A stretch of 45,645 bases of DNA from NCBI RefSeq assembly GCF_004801315.1, contig NZ_SSNW01000045.1:1-45645 (forward strand), in the 5' to 3' direction. The notes under the pieces were generated by a model. It was not told the origin of the DNA, did no database searches, and worked only from the letters and a program-made list of their open reading frames with translations. Numbering within the stretch: the first letter of the stretch is position 1; each line of letters begins with the position of its first letter. Source of the stretch: Deinococcus sp. Arct2-2. Lineage in GTDB: Bacteria > Deinococcota > Deinococci > Deinococcales > Deinococcaceae. Below are positions 26,603-36,873 of the stretch, piece by piece. The position numbers were made by a program, and so were the translations under genes.

Positions 26603-29485
26603 CTACCGCCTTACCTTCCGCAGCAGCCCCCGCAACTTCCTGACCTGCTCTGCCGAAGCTTCCGGTGAGTAGCGGGCTTCGTGGTAGGCAGCTAAAAAGG
26701 TGCTGAGCGACTCTGCCGACTGGGGCCAACGCTGCTGCACGCGCACCGCGTAGGCGCTGGCGGTTTCTCCGGGGGCGCGGGGCAGGCGCAGGCGCACGGT
26801 CAGGTCATGCAGGGCGCGGGCGGCGGGGTCTTGGGGCCGTGCAGCACGGCGGGCCACCAGCAGGGCGGGCACCAACGCCAGCGCGATCAGACCCACTAGG
26901 GCCAACACATACGGCGCGGCCCCGACTTGCCCCAGTCCTACGCGCCCCAGCAGGCTGCGTTGCTGCTCGCCGTTGTAGCCCACCACCGTATCGTTCCAAC
27001 GGTTCTGAAGGGCATCTACGCGCAGGCGCAGGCGGGCAAAAGTGCTGGGCGGCGCAGTTTGGGTGGCGTTCGGGCGGGTCAGGGCGGTGCTGAGGTTGGT
27101 GTTCAGGCGGGCCGGTGCCACTACCGCTGTCGGGTCTACCCGCGTCCAGCCGCGCCCTGCCAGCCACACTTCTACCCAAGCGTGCGCGTCTTGCTGCCGC
27201 ACGATCAGGTAGCCGCCGTCCGGGTTGATTTCACCGCCCAAATAGCCGCCCACGATCCGGGCAGGCAGGCCCGCCGCCCGCATCAGGAAGGCGAAGGCGC
27301 TGGCGTAATGCTCGCAAAAGCCGGTGCGTGCGCCAAACAAAAAGGCGTCTACGCGGTTTTGTTCGGGCAGGGTGGGCGGGTTGAGGGTATAGGTGAAGCC
27401 GCCCGTTCGCAGGTAGTTCAGCGCCGTTTCTACCCGCGCTTCTGGGGCCAAGCCAGCCCAAGTGGCTGCCAATTCACGGGCGCGTGGGCTTTGGCCCACA
27501 GGCAACAGTAGATCGTAATTCAGGCGTTCGGTGCTGTCCTGCACGCCTAAGCGGGCGCTACGGCTGCGTATCGCGTAGCGGGCGCGGGAAGTGGTGGGGC
27601 GCGGGTTCACCGCCTGAAACGCCGTAGATAGGAACGCGCCGGGGGGCAGTTCGGTGGGCACGTCCAGCGCCAGCAGCCACGGTTTGCCGTTGGGTTCCAG
27701 CGTCAGGGTGTAGGCGCTTTCCGGGCCAGTCGGTTCTATGCTGGGCGACGCTCCCCGCAGCCGCGCCTGACTCCAAGCCAAACCGTCATAGCTCTCGAAG
27801 ACTGGGCCGCGCCAGTAGCGGTCTTGGGGCGCGGGGAGGCCAGCACTGAAATCGGCGCGGAAGGCCACCGCATTGCTGCGGGCCAGGTCGCTGAATTCTC
27901 CGGCGCGAATTTCATCTGATAGCCCAGTTTGGGCGCGGCCTTGAAGGGGCAACTGCCACAGCGGGCCGTCTGGACGCGGAAACAGCACGAACAGCACCAG
28001 CATCAGTGGAAGCGCCAGCGTCACGACTCTGACCGCCGTTCGGAGTGGGCCGGATTCTGTCTGTTCTGCCTCTGGTGCTCCCGAGTCTGGAACCACCCAC
28101 ACGCCCGCCACCGCCAGCATCAGGGTCACGCTGAGGAGGGCGTGCAGCGCCACCAACGGCCCCTGCCCATGCAGAAAGTGCGTGAACGTGACGAACAAGC
28201 CCAGCAGCACCAACAAGCGGGCGTCGCGCAAATTGCGAGATTCGGCGGCTTTGAGGGCCACCAACAATCCCAGTAAAGCCGTGCCCGCTTCACTGCCCAG
28301 CAACGTGCCGTATTCGGCGTTCAGGGCCACCGCCGCCAACCCTGCCGCGATGCCCAGCAGCCAACTCGGAATGTGGCGTGGAAGCCGCCCAAGCTGTACA
28401 GGACGGGTCTGCAACGCCGTGTAGCCCAGCAAAAGCGCGGTCAGCAGCGATACCCATACCGGTTGGCGCAGCACTCCCGGCGCGAGGGCTATCGCGAGCC
28501 CAAACAGCGTGAACCGCAAGGATTCGGCAGGCAAGGGTGGAGCAACGCGGGGGACTTTGGGAACGGGCAGGGGCGCAGGCAACGGCTCGTGCAGCGCCAA
28601 CGCCGTCAGTGCCGCCCGTGCGTGGGCTTCTCCAGCGGCCACTGACAGCGTTTGCCCCGGCAGAGTCAGGCCAAACGGCAGGCCAGCCGCCCGCGCCGCG
28701 CCGATCCAAGCACTCAGGCGGGAAAGCCGGGTTTCTGCATTGCCCAGTGCTGCCGTATCTGCCCAGTCGAACATCAGGGCTGTCCCCGCCGGGGCGTCGA
28801 ATTCGCGGGTCAGCAGCGTGCCTGTGCGGGCGGCGTGTTTCCAAGACACGAGGCGCGGCGAGTCTCCCGGCACGTAGGCCCGCAAGCCCGAAAAGTCTTC
28901 GTTGCCAGCGGTGCGGGTTTGGCCTTCGCCAGCGGCCCCGGTGCGGCGGGTCGGCGGCGTGGGTGCGCCTTGTTCGGGGGCCGGAAAAACGGCAGGAAGG
29001 ACTTCCAACCCCACATCTGCGAGCAGTAAAACCTGCACCCAGCGCCACAGGCCGAGGCTGTCGTAAGCCGCAATCTGCACGGGCGGCAGGGTGAGGGGGC
29101 CGCGTGCTTGGGCGGGAAGCCTAAGGGTAAATCGGCCCGCTGCATCTGCCGGAGTGCGTCCAGTCGCGGCAGAGGCCCCCAAGCGCACCTCAAAGGGCGT
29201 GCCCGCCAGTCCTGCCGCGTGCCCAGTCAACATCACTTCTGTTCCCGCGAACACTTCCCCCGGCGTGTCCAACTTGACCGCTAAGGCACGCCCCGCCCGC
29301 ATCGCCCCGCCTGCGGTGACGGCCCACACGCCTGCCAGCAGGAAGGTTGCGCCGTAGCCGAGGCTTAGGCTGTAGTTCACGCAGCCCACCAACGTCAGCA
29401 GGGTCAGCAGCAAAAAGCCGACGCCCATGCGGGTGGGGCGCAGGCGATAGGACAGGGCGGGTTTGAACACGGCAGACTGAGGCAA
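26603..29485 (-). CDS. DUF58 - transglutaminase (TgpA-like) fusion membrane protein
   Basis: A 960-residue protein joining two families normally coded separately. Residues 1-300 form a DUF58 protein: two membrane helices, a beta domain, and the motif FSGLRAYVPGDSPRLVSWKH. From about 330 come a block of membrane helices (DUF3488-like), then an external transglutaminase domain with cysteine (TGFCEHYASAF), histidine (DAHAWVEVW) and aspartate (TRVDPTAV), one more helix, and a C-terminal DUF4129-like tail. All three catalytic residues are present. It lies directly after the MoxR ATPase. The start is TTG 29485 or GTG 29470. Confidence 0.9.
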   Translation of the reverse strand: MPQSAVFKPALSYRLRPTRMGVGFLLLTLLTLVGCVNYSLSLGYGATFLLAGVWAVTAGGAMRAGRALAVKLDTPGEVFAGTEVMLTGHAAGLAGTPFEVRLGASAATGRTPADAAGRFTLRLPAQARGPLTLPPVQIAAYDSLGLWRWVQVLLLADVGLEVLPAVFPAPEQGAPTPPTRRTGAAGEGQTRTAGNEDFSGLRAYVPGDSPRLVSWKHAARTGTLLTREFDAPAGTALMFDWADTAALGNAETRLSRLSAWIGAARAAGLPFGLTLPGQTLSVAAGEAHARAALTALALHEPLPAPLPVPKVPRVAPPLPAESLRFTLFGLAIALAPGVLRQPVWVSLLTALLLGYTALQTRPVQLGRLPRHIPSWLLGIAAGLAAVALNAEYGTLLGSEAGTALLGLLVALKAAESRNLRDARLLVLLGLFVTFTHFLHGQGPLVALHALLSVTLMLAVAGVWVVPDSGAPEAEQTESGPLRTAVRVVTLALPLMLVLFVLFPRPDGPLWQLPLQGRAQTGLSDEIRAGEFSDLARSNAVAFRADFSAGLPAPQDRYWRGPVFESYDGLAWSQARLRGASPSIEPTGPESAYTLTLEPNGKPWLLALDVPTELPPGAFLSTAFQAVNPRPTTSRARYAIRSRSARLGVQDSTERLNYDLLLPVGQSPRARELAATWAGLAPEARVETALNYLRTGGFTYTLNPPTLPEQNRVDAFLFGARTGFCEHYASAFAFLMRAAGLPARIVGGYLGGEINPDGGYLIVRQQDAHAWVEVWLAGRGWTRVDPTAVVAPARLNTNLSTALTRPNATQTAPPSTFARLRLRVDALQNRWNDTVVGYNGEQQRSLLGRVGLGQVGAAPYVLALVGLIALALVPALLVARRAARPQDPAARALHDLTVRLRLPRAPGETASAYAVRVQQRWPQSAESLSTFLAAYHEARYSPEASAEQVRKLRGLLRKVRR

Positions 29486-29500
29486 GAGCAGACCGCCGCG

Positions 29501-30472
29501 TTAAGGAATCGGCGTGTCGGCCAGCAGGCGGGCCATCACGTCCCCGATTGTCACACTGGGGTCACGCACAGGCAGGCGGTGGGCGGCCAACGCCGGAAAG
29601 ATGGCCTGCACGTCTTCGGGCAGCACCATGCGGCGGCCCGCTAAGTAAGCCCACGCTTTGGCAGCGGCCAACAGCGCCAGCAGTGCGCGTGGACTCAGGC
29701 CCGCCGTGAGGGCTCCATGCTCGCGGGTGGCGCGGGCCAGCAGTTGCAGATAATCGAGGAGCGGAGCCGCCGCGTGTACGGCGTCGACTTCACGCTGCAT
29801 GGCGGTCAGCAGGGGCGCGTTCAGTACGGGCGGCAAGTCGCGCACCGTCAGCACCCGCCCGCCCGTTTCCAGCAGGGTGCGCTCGGCGCGGGCGTCGGGG
29901 TAACCCAAAGTGACGGTCAGCAAAAAGCGGTCTAGCTGTGCTTCGGGCAGGGGCGACGTGCCCACGAACGCTGCCGGGTTTTGCGTGGCGATCACAAAAA
30001 ATGGATCGGGCAATGGGCGCGTCACGCCGCCTTCACTGACTTGCCGTTCTTCCATCGCTTCCAGCAAAGCGCCCTGCGTTTTGGGCGTGGCCCGGTTGAT
30101 TTCATCAGCCAGTAGGACTTCAGAGAAAATGGGGCCAGCGTGATAGCGGAACTCGGCAGCGGCGGCGTCCCAAACGCTCACGCCCAGCAGATCGGTGGGG
30201 AGCAGGTCTGCCGTAAACTGCACCCGCCGAAACGCCAGCCCCATCGTGCGGGCGAGGCCGTGTGCCAGCGTGGTTTTGCCCACGCCCGGTTGGTCTTCTA
30301 TGAGCAGATGCCCCCGCGCCAGCAAGCAGGCCACCGCAAGGCGCACCTGATGGCTTTTGCCCAAAATCACGTTGTCCAGTTGCGCGAGGGCAGCGGCCAA
30401 AGCCTGACTGTGTGTGGTGTGTGACCCGGCAGGCGCAGACCCGGTAGAGAACGAAACGGCGGCACGCGTCAT
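29501..30472 (-). CDS. MoxR-family AAA+ ATPase
   Basis: A 323-residue ATPase. It has Walker A (EDQPGVGKTTLA), Walker B (VLLADEINRA), the sensor-type NPAAF segment and the C-terminal lid typical of MoxR. MoxR ATPases act as chaperones or activators for VWA or DUF58 partners; here the DUF58 partner is fused to a transglutaminase in the next gene, 15 bases downstream. TAGGCT lies nine bases upstream of the ATG. Confidence 0.92.
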   Translation of the reverse strand: MTRAAVSFSTGSAPAGSHTTHSQALAAALAQLDNVILGKSHQVRLAVACLLARGHLLIEDQPGVGKTTLAHGLARTMGLAFRRVQFTADLLPTDLLGVSVWDAAAAEFRYHAGPIFSEVLLADEINRATPKTQGALLEAMEERQVSEGGVTRPLPDPFFVIATQNPAAFVGTSPLPEAQLDRFLLTVTLGYPDARAERTLLETGGRVLTVRDLPPVLNAPLLTAMQREVDAVHAAAPLLDYLQLLARATREHGALTAGLSPRALLALLAAAKAWAYLAGRRMVLPEDVQAIFPALAAHRLPVRDPSVTIGDVMARLLADTPIP

Positions 30473-30540
30473 ATAGCACGCAGCCTAGCCGCCCGCCTCT
30501 GACAGAACTGCGACATAGGGCGGGGATCAATGCGGCGGGG

Positions 30541-30690
30541 CTGTTCGCTCCTCACCCTTGGCTTGCAAAGCTCCGCATGAGAGGGGGGAGGCTGGGACTC
30601 GCAGAGCTTCTTGGTCAGAACGGACGCGCATGAGCACGCCTGACCGCTGCGCCAGCAGAGGGGGTGAGTGAGCAACGCGATTCCCCTTCT
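30541..30690. repeat. dispersed GC-rich repeat, family 2 fragment
   Basis: CTCACCCTTG, GAGGGGGGAGGCTGGGA, CTCGCAGAGC and GCCAGCAGAGGGGGTGAG units in this order are also seen in 34873-35033 and at 1-60. It lies upstream of the exonuclease gene in the 30473-30711 gap. It looks like a degenerate copy with no coding capacity. Confidence 0.5.
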
Positions 30691-30711
30691 CCAGGCGCTA
30701 CGCTGTACCCA

Positions 30712-31257
30712 ATGAACGTTGTCGTGTTTGACCTTGAAACCACTGGCCTGTCGCCCGAACGGGACGGCATCGTAGAAATCGGCGCGGTGAGGATCGTAGA
30801 CGGGCGCGTGGACGAGAGCCAGAAGTTTGAAACCTTGGTGCGCCCCACCAGTGAAAGCGGCGGCACCTTACAGATTCCGTGGCGGGCGCAGCAAGTTCAC
30901 GGCATCTCGGACGCGATGGTCAGGAGTGCGCCCACCATTGCACAGGCACTCCCCGACTTTTTGGCGTTTGTAGGCAACTTGCCCGTCGTGGCCCACAACG
31001 CACCCTTCGACAACGGCTTCGTGCGGGTGGCGGCGCGTCGGGCAGGCCTGACTTGGGCACCGCCCACCGAATACTGCACCGTACAACTCTCACGCCGCGC
31101 CTTTCCCCGCGAACGCGCCCACAACCTAGGTGTGCTGGCCGAGCGCCTGAATCTGACCTTTGCCGAGGGAGGCCGCCACCGCTCGTTCGGAGATGTGCAG
31201 GTCACGGCGCAGGCGTTCGTGCAACTGATGGAGCGGTTGAAGGTGGCGAGTCGCTAG
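30712..31257 (+). CDS. 3'-5' exonuclease, DNA polymerase III epsilon-type (DEDDh)
   Basis: A protein of about 181 residues. The Exo I motif [20 protein letters not shown] gives the D and E that bind metal. Exo II is [12 protein letters not shown] and Exo III is [12 protein letters not shown], with the H-x4-D spacing of DEDDh enzymes. It could be a stand-alone proofreading subunit or a repair exonuclease. ATG 30712 is preferred because TACGCT lies seven bases before it and because the frame 16 codons longer adds a segment from the repeat. No polymerase gene is adjacent. Confidence 0.88.
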   Translation: MNVVVFDLETTGLSPERDGIVEIGAVRIVDGRVDESQKFETLVRPTSESGGTLQIPWRAQQVHGISDAMVRSAPTIAQALPDFLAFVGNLPVVAHNAPFDNGFVRVAARRAGLTWAPPTEYCTVQLSRRAFPRERAHNLGVLAERLNLTFAEGGRHRSFGDVQVTAQAFVQLMERLKVASR

Positions 31258-31310
31258 GGCGATTTGCGGGGGTTTGGTCTAAGGGTCTAAGAACAGCTTT
31301 TCCCCACCTC

Positions 31311-31352
31311 TCAGGCGGGGCATTGCGTCAGAAACGGGGGGGTTCTCCCACA
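31311..31352. repeat. partial copy of family 1 element (right end)
   Basis: GGCGGGGCATTGCGTCAGAA and ACGGGGGGGTTCTCCC resemble the right half of the elements at 8521 and 37007; AAGCTGAG follows, as it does after copy 1. It lies between two convergent genes. Confidence 0.45.
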
Positions 31353-31389
31353 AGCTGAGCCGGATTTTGCAGCACTGCCCCCTACCGGT

Positions 31390-33381
31390 TTAACGCCGCG
31401 ACAGTTCCGGCGACACTGGAGGCGTGCGGGGCACAAACACGATGGCGTTCGGCACGGGGCGGCTCCAGACCGTATTCAGGTATGCGCCCAAATTGGCATA
31501 CCCGCCCGTCAGGTAGGCGGTGGCGCTGCTGCCACTGTCCAGCCGGACGGCGTCGCGCACGCCTGCTCCGGCCAAGGCTGCGGCAAAACTCTCGGGCGTG
31601 CCGTGTTCGAAGTAGGCGATGGTGGGTTGCCCGCCCATGACACCTAGCGCCACCTGCCGGGTCGCCCGCCACAGATTCGTGCCCGTATCGAACATTTCGC
31701 GGGCCGGATTCAGGGCCACCTGACCGGCCTGCACCAGCAGCGGCCCCGCGCTCAGGGCGTCCAGCGCGGTATTCCACGGTGCGTCGTCGGCCCGCCAACT
31801 CAGGGTGGTCTTCAGGGGCTGCCCAGCAGTGCGCGGCAATTGGGGAAACCGGGCGGGGTCAAAGGTGACGGTCAGGGTTCCGGCAGGCGGCGTCACCCGT
31901 CCGGTCAGGGCGCTGAGCACCGTGCTGCCGCCCAAGCCCACATACAGCGTGGTCAGGTTGTCTGCACCCACAGGCGTGCTGCCGTTGCCCACAAAGGCGG
32001 TGAGCAAATCGGGGCGCGGCTTGCTGCTCACACTGTTTACAGTCAGGCTGCCAAAGGCCCCGCCCAGCAGGTAGCGCGGCTTGGGGTAGCCGAACAACGT
32101 GCCGCCCTGCGCGGTAAAGCCGATGGTGGCGCGGCGCTCCAAGCTCGGGGCCGTCATCAGGCCGCCCGCCACCACCAAATCCACAGGCAGGGCGCTGCCG
32201 GGATCAAAATACCCGCCGTTCACGCCTGCCACGCCGCCCACGCCCCGCACCAAGCCCGCCACATCCGACGCCTTGCCGCTGGGCGCACTTACCACACGCG
32301 GCTGATACAGGGCCGCATCGAAACTCAGCAGGTGTAGCCCTCCTTTTTGGCGGTAAGTCACGCCAGCAGGCAGCGCCTCCGGGTCAATCGGCGGCGGCAC
32401 CGACGTATCGAGTTGCGTAGTCGTATCGATCACTACGCGGTCAGGGTTGTCCAGCGTAAACAGTGTGCTGGTGCCGCCGCCCGTGTTCAGGCGCACGGTG
32501 GTTCCGGCCTCGCCCAGTTCTATGCTCAATTGGTCGCCTGAGGGCAATTCCTGTGCGCTGGCGGTGGCACTCACGCGGGGCAGGGTCACGCTCAGGCCCG
32601 TTTTTTCCCGAACCAAGCTGTAGGCGGCGGGGGCGCTCAGTTCCAGCACCACGCGCTGCACCTCTACCTTGCGATGCAGGGTGCGGCTGACCCGCACGGT
32701 ATCGAGGTGGGCGAGGGCGGGCAAGGTTGGGTTGGTGGGCAGCGGCTGGACAGCAATCGGCTGAACGATGATGGGTTGAATGGCAGGCGGCTGAACCGGG
32801 CTGGGCAGCGTGGGCAGGGGCTGAAGCTCGGTCAGTGGGGGGCGAGTCGGCGTTGGGCTGGCAACAGGAGCCGTTGGCACCGGGGTTGTCGGAGGCGGAG
32901 CCACAGGCGAAGGCGGCAGCGTACTGATGGGAATCACGGCAGGCGCGGCAAAATCCAGCACATCCGGCGCGTCCGAGAGCAGGCGCACACCCAACAGTTG
33001 CAAGGCTTGCAACGAAATATGCAAGCTGCCGTTCACCACTTCAGGCGCGGGCAAAGGCGTGGTCAGCGAGAAACCTACAGCTGTCCAGCCCGCGCCTGCC
33101 AAACCCGTGCCCCTAACTTCGGTGGGTCGGTAGCGCAGTTCCCGTGCGCCGTACACCAAGCGCACATCACGCGGGTCGTTCCGCACACTGACGCCCACGC
33201 GGGGGAGCGTCCACACCGCGATGCTTTCTACGACGCCCAGCACCCGCGTTTCCAGCGCCGCACTTTGCAGCACGCCCCCAATTGCCACCGGACGCGCCGC
33301 AGCACTGGCGGCCAGTACCAACAAGGTCAACCACAGCCCGCGCCTTCCGTTTTTTCCCTGCTTACTCTGCATCCGCGCCAT
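31390..33381 (-). CDS. exported phosphodiester glycosidase (NAGPA-domain) protein
   Basis: About 663 residues. A signal peptide ([15 protein letters not shown]) is followed by a copper-amine-oxidase-N-like stalk (residues about 30-150), then a Pro/Gln/Ile-rich linker with repeated QPI/VQP units. A short AMIN-like beta domain ([17 protein letters not shown]) is next. The C-terminal 300 residues are the NAGPA phosphodiester glycosidase fold ([39 protein letters not shown]). It probably acts on cell-envelope polysaccharide. ATG 33381 starts the signal peptide; TACACT is nine bases upstream. Confidence 0.85.
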   Translation of the reverse strand: MARMQSKQGKNGRRGLWLTLLVLAASAAARPVAIGGVLQSAALETRVLGVVESIAVWTLPRVGVSVRNDPRDVRLVYGARELRYRPTEVRGTGLAGAGWTAVGFSLTTPLPAPEVVNGSLHISLQALQLLGVRLLSDAPDVLDFAAPAVIPISTLPPSPVAPPPTTPVPTAPVASPTPTRPPLTELQPLPTLPSPVQPPAIQPIIVQPIAVQPLPTNPTLPALAHLDTVRVSRTLHRKVEVQRVVLELSAPAAYSLVREKTGLSVTLPRVSATASAQELPSGDQLSIELGEAGTTVRLNTGGGTSTLFTLDNPDRVVIDTTTQLDTSVPPPIDPEALPAGVTYRQKGGLHLLSFDAALYQPRVVSAPSGKASDVAGLVRGVGGVAGVNGGYFDPGSALPVDLVVAGGLMTAPSLERRATIGFTAQGGTLFGYPKPRYLLGGAFGSLTVNSVSSKPRPDLLTAFVGNGSTPVGADNLTTLYVGLGGSTVLSALTGRVTPPAGTLTVTFDPARFPQLPRTAGQPLKTTLSWRADDAPWNTALDALSAGPLLVQAGQVALNPAREMFDTGTNLWRATRQVALGVMGGQPTIAYFEHGTPESFAAALAGAGVRDAVRLDSGSSATAYLTGGYANLGAYLNTVWSRPVPNAIVFVPRTPPVSPELSRR

Positions 33382-33562
33382 ACGGGGGCGAGTGTACTGT
33401 TCAGGTGCTGACTGCCGGGTGAGGAAGGCCGTACCCCCCCCACCGCCCCCATTTAAACTGTGCCAAGTAACGTAGAAACGCGCCCCAGCCTGCAAGATTT
33501 CTCACGTTATTTTCAAAAACGTCAGAAGATTGTGCCGGACGCCTCCTATACTGCAAAGCGTC

Positions 33563-34048
33563 ATGATTGAACCCTCACTTGCCCTGTACGGAGACGCGTT
33601 TGCCCGTGTTGACCGTTTATTAGAGGAGTTACTGGAGGTGACTGGCGTCCGTTACGGGCTGCTGGTAGACCGCAAAGGCTTCGTTTTGTCTCATAAAGAA
33701 GCGCTGTGGGCACCACGTCCGCCCGCGCTGGACAGTGTGGCGACGCTGGTTGCCAGCAACGCCGCCGCCACTGCTGCACTGGCGAACATGCTGGGCGAGC
33801 GCACCTTCAGCGAGCAGACCCATCAGGGCGAGAACGGCACGCTGTACGTGGAATCGGTGGGCGATCAGGCGCTCCTGACCCTGATTTTCGACGTGGCTGT
33901 GCCGCTGGGCAAGGTCAAGGTGTACGCCCGCAAGTCCATCGTGCAACTCGCCGCCATTTTGGAAGAACTCAAAGACATTCCGCCCGTGCAACTGGATTCG
34001 GACTTCTCCAAAGGGGCCAACGCCCTGCTCGACGATCTTCTCGGATGA
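33563..34048 (+). CDS. mglB: MglB-like roadblock/LC7 protein
   Basis: About 161 residues. The roadblock/LC7 fold is seen in [20 protein letters not shown], the central helix [19 protein letters not shown] and the strands [17 protein letters not shown]. MglB dimers activate GTP hydrolysis by MglA, which follows on the same strand. ATG 33563 was chosen; TATACT is ten bases upstream. The stop overlaps the start of a 40-codon ORF leading into mglA. Confidence 0.9.
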   Translation: MIEPSLALYGDAFARVDRLLEELLEVTGVRYGLLVDRKGFVLSHKEALWAPRPPALDSVATLVASNAAATAALANMLGERTFSEQTHQGENGTLYVESVGDQALLTLIFDVAVPLGKVKVYARKSIVQLAAILEELKDIPPVQLDSDFSKGANALLDDLLG

Positions 34049-34167
34049 CCCCCATGACGCTGCCCCTCACCGTGTCTCCCGCCTTTTCTGTGCTGTCCGC
34101 CCGCCTCCCTTCCCCTCACCCGCGCCAGTGTCTTGACCTGCGCCCGCACCCGGAGGCTCCGCTGTGA
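34045..34167 (+). CDS. 40-residue ORF bridging mglB and mglA
   Basis: ATG 34045 overlaps the mglB TGA (ATGA), and the TGA at 34165-34167 overlaps the mglA GTG (GTGA). The frame stays open across the whole 115-base gap. The product is Pro/Leu/Ser-rich with a C-terminal basic stretch and resembles no family I know. It could be a translated spacer keeping MglB and MglA coupled, or chance in GC-rich DNA. No ribosome site of its own is seen. Confidence 0.35.
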   Translation: MTPMTLPLTVSPAFSVLSARLPSPHPRQCLDLRPHPEAPL

Positions 34168-34754
34168 GTACCATCAACTTTGCTGCCCGCGAAATCAACT
34201 GCAAAATCGTGTATTACGGCCCCGGCATGAGCGGCAAGACCACCAACCTCAAGCACGTGTTCGGCAAGGTTCCGGCCCACCTGCGCGGCGAAATGGTCAG
34301 CCTCGCCACCGAAGACGAGCGCACCCTGTTCTTCGACTTCCTGCCCCTTGATCTGGGTACGGTTCAAGGCTTCAAGACCCGCTTTCACCTGTACACCGTG
34401 CCCGGCCAAGTGTTTTACAACGCCAGCCGCAAACTGATTTTGCGCGGCGTAGACGGCATCGTGTTCGTGGCCGACAGCGCCCCCAACCGCTTGCGGGCCA
34501 ACGCCGAAAGCATGCGTAACCTCCGCGAAAACCTGGCAGAACACGGCATCGACGTGCGCGACGTGCCCATCGTGTTGCAGGTCAACAAGCGCGATTTGCC
34601 CGACGCCCTGCCCACCAACATGATCCGCTCGGTCATCGATCCCCGTCAGGAATTGCAACTGTTCGAAGCCACCGCACACCTCGGCGGCGGCGTGTTCGAG
34701 ACGCTGAAAACTGTGAGCCGCTTGGTGCTGGAGCGCTTGTCTCAGAATAAGTAA
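34164..34754 (+). CDS. mglA: MglA-like small Ras-family GTPase
   Basis: A 196-residue GTPase. The P-loop is [16 protein letters not shown] and the G3 region reads [15 protein letters not shown], where VPGQ replaces the usual DTAGQ, as is typical of MglA. The G4 motif is VNKRDLPD. In other bacteria MglA controls polarity and motility; in Deinococcus-Thermus species its role is less clear. The start GTG 34164 has GGAGG seven bases upstream. A terminator follows at 34791. Confidence 0.94.
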   Translation: MSTINFAAREINCKIVYYGPGMSGKTTNLKHVFGKVPAHLRGEMVSLATEDERTLFFDFLPLDLGTVQGFKTRFHLYTVPGQVFYNASRKLILRGVDGIVFVADSAPNRLRANAESMRNLRENLAEHGIDVRDVPIVLQVNKRDLPDALPTNMIRSVIDPRQELQLFEATAHLGGGVFETLKTVSRLVLERLSQNK

Positions 34755-34790
34755 GTGGTGAATAGGAACAGATAAAGGATTGGAGTTGTG

Positions 34791-34818
34791 GCCCTGCCGA
34801 GTTGGTGGGGCTTTTTTT
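34791..34818 (+). terminator. intrinsic terminator after mglA
   Basis: GCCCTGCC pairs with GGTGGGGC (with G-U pairs) around a short loop and is followed by seven T. It lies 37 bases after the mglA stop. Confidence 0.85.
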
Positions 34819-34872
34819 GGACATTGGCTGGAGAAGGTGGATTGTGGAGGGGTAATCGCTGGCGCTCACTCA

Positions 34873-35033
34873 CCCCCTCTGCTTCGCAGCTCTGCGAGTC
34901 CCAACCTCCCCCCTCAAGGGTGAGGAGCTAAAAGCCCCACATTCCTGCCCTTGCCTTTAGCCCTCGCCCCCTACGGGAGAGGGGCGCTGCGACAGCAGCG
35001 GGGTGGCTCGCAGAGCTGCGTCAGCAGAGGGGG
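34873..35033. repeat. MITE-like element with about 26-base terminal inverted repeats, family 2
   Basis: The left end CCCCCTCTGCTTCGCAGCTC and the right end, read on the other strand, CCCCCTCTGCTGACGCAGCT, continue with the same TGCGAG. The 161-base element has GC-rich hairpin arms inside and no ORF. Fragments of it appear at 1-60, 30541-30690, 41690-41740 and 41891-41985. Together with the terminator it fills the 34755-35139 gap. Confidence 0.7.
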
Positions 35034-35139
35034 CAATTCCGCCGCGATCCCGTCCCAAAGCAAAACCCCCACCCGAAGGCAGGGGTCTCACGCTCTTATC
35101 TGTTCCCACTCACCACTGCCCACTCACCACCGACAGCCC

Positions 35140-35913
35140 TCAAACATCCCGGCGGTCAAAGGCAAACACAGCCATCAGCCCAAAGCCCACCGTATAGATA
35201 ATCAGCAAAATGAGCGGTTGCGTAATGTCGGTTTGCTGGGCGTACAGGTTCAGGTGGCTGGTGAGCAGCACGCGCTGGATGGTGTCGGGGAAGACCACCA
35301 GCAGGCGCATCAGGTTCAGGGTGGCGAACGTGGCGAGGGCAGCAGCGGCGGTATTCAGCAGCAGCACGCCGTACAGCAGGGCAAGGGCAGCAATGGGCAT
35401 CAGCATGATGGCGGCCAGTAAACTGCCGCGCAGCACTTCGGCAAACGCCTGATTACTGCTGAGCGTGCCCACGCCCACAAACAGCCCCGGCCCCATGCCC
35501 GTGCCGCCCGTAAACTCCCCGTAACCTCTGGGAATGCCCGCCAGCAGCGATCCGATGACCGTAACGGCCACCAGCAGCACCGGATAAGACAGGGCCACGA
35601 TCAGTTTGCTGGCAATGACCGTGGTGCGGTCTACCGGGCGCAGCAGCAGCGGGGCCAACGTGCCCTGACTGACCTCTGTGCCGATCATTTCGGCCACCGT
35701 CACGGCAATAAACAGCGGAATCAGGAACTGTACAGCGATGCCGATACTGATGGCGGGAATCTGCCAGCCGCTGACCACCGCCACCTTCATCAGTACTTCT
35801 AGGCGTGGGGCAAAGGCCCACAGCAGCGGCAGCACAAAGCACACGATCAGGGCGAGGCGGGCGCTGCGGGAACCGAGCAATTTCAGGAACTCGAGGGTAA
35901 TCAGGGTCAGCAT
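35140..35913 (-). CDS. ABC transporter permease
   Basis: A 257-residue membrane protein with about six helices, of the ABC-2 type exporter class. The loop [20 protein letters not shown], then the helix [20 protein letters not shown], is the typical signature. Its ATG overlaps the stop of the ATPase gene (TGATG). The pair probably forms an exporter; the substrate is unknown. Confidence 0.9.
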   Translation of the reverse strand: MLTLITLEFLKLLGSRSARLALIVCFVLPLLWAFAPRLEVLMKVAVVSGWQIPAISIGIAVQFLIPLFIAVTVAEMIGTEVSQGTLAPLLLRPVDRTTVIASKLIVALSYPVLLVAVTVIGSLLAGIPRGYGEFTGGTGMGPGLFVGVGTLSSNQAFAEVLRGSLLAAIMLMPIAALALLYGVLLLNTAAAALATFATLNLMRLLVVFPDTIQRVLLTSHLNLYAQQTDITQPLILLIIYTVGFGLMAVFAFDRRDV

Positions 35914-36851
35914 CAGGCTTGCTCCACGCGCTCGCGGTAGTACTCGTACAGGTCGAAATGGTCAGGGCTGGCCTCGAAGACCCGGATGCCCTCGTTGCTG
36001 AGGTGCGCCAAAGCGTCGGGCACGCGGGACTCGCCGCCCAGATAGGCGATGGCGTAGGGCGTGCGGGTGCTCACGCGGCGCACGAATGGCAGCCGCTCTA
36101 GCGCCGAGGCCGCGCCCACCGGATCGTCTACCCGGAAGCGGTAGGCCGCCTGCCGCGCCCGCAAATCCACCGTGTCTACCATGCGCCCGCCCGTCAGGAT
36201 GCCCACCGTATGCGCGTATGTGGCAATTTCACGCAGGTGGTGGGTACTCAGGATCACGGCGCACCCGCTAGTCGCGAGGCTGGTCACGATGCGGTGAATC
36301 AGGCCGATGCCGAGGGGATCGAGACCGCTGGTGGGTTCGTCCAGAATCAGCACCTTGGGTTCGGCCAAAATAGCGGAAGCGACGCCCAGCCGTTGCCGCT
36401 GCCCCAGCGAAAACTCCTGAACTTTTCGGTCGGCCATACGGGTCAGTTCCAGCAGGGCCAGCACTTCCCGAATCCGGTCACGGCTGACTTTGCGCCCGCC
36501 GGGAGCCATCGCTGCAAGATTGGCGTGGGTTTGTAGGTTTTGCGTGCCCGTAAACTGGGGGTAGAACTTGGCCGGAGCCTCCACCACTGCGCCCAGATAA
36601 GCGCGGGCGCGGGTGCCGTCGGTATGCACGTCGCGCCCCAACAGCCTCACCTCGCCGTCGGTGGGAAAAGCCAGCCCGGTGAGGCAGCGGATGAGGGTGG
36701 TTTTCCCTGCACCGTTGGGGCCGGTCAGAGCGTACACTTCGCCTGCCTTTACGGTCAGGTGAACGTCTTCGAGGATGGTGTTGGAACCGTACCGCTTTAC
36801 CAACCCGCGCACCTCGATGGCTGGGAGTGCGGGCGCACCTTGCTTAGTCAC
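35913..36851 (-). CDS. ABC transporter ATPase
   Basis: A 312-residue ATPase. Walker A ([15 protein letters not shown]), signature ([15 protein letters not shown]), Walker B ([15 protein letters not shown]) and switch histidine ([11 protein letters not shown]) are intact; SLGQ replaces the usual SGGQ, as in many ABC-2 exporters. A C-terminal domain of about 90 residues follows. The start GTG 36851 comes six bases after TAGGTT, within three tandem TTAGG units. It is coupled to the permease. Confidence 0.92.
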   Translation of the reverse strand: MTKQGAPALPAIEVRGLVKRYGSNTILEDVHLTVKAGEVYALTGPNGAGKTTLIRCLTGLAFPTDGEVRLLGRDVHTDGTRARAYLGAVVEAPAKFYPQFTGTQNLQTHANLAAMAPGGRKVSRDRIREVLALLELTRMADRKVQEFSLGQRQRLGVASAILAEPKVLILDEPTSGLDPLGIGLIHRIVTSLATSGCAVILSTHHLREIATYAHTVGILTGGRMVDTVDLRARQAAYRFRVDDPVGAASALERLPFVRRVSTRTPYAIAYLGGESRVPDALAHLSNEGIRVFEASPDHFDLYEYYRERVEQA

Positions 36852-36857
36852 TTGCCT

Positions 36858-36873
36858 AACCTAACCTAATAAA
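36858..36873 (-). promoter_or_regulatory. tandem TTAGG units at the ABC exporter promoter
   Basis: Three tandem TTAGG repeats lie immediately before the GTG start on the minus strand; TAGGTT within them is the likely -10, six bases from the GTG. Such tandem units could be slippage-prone; no regulator is known. Confidence 0.4.
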
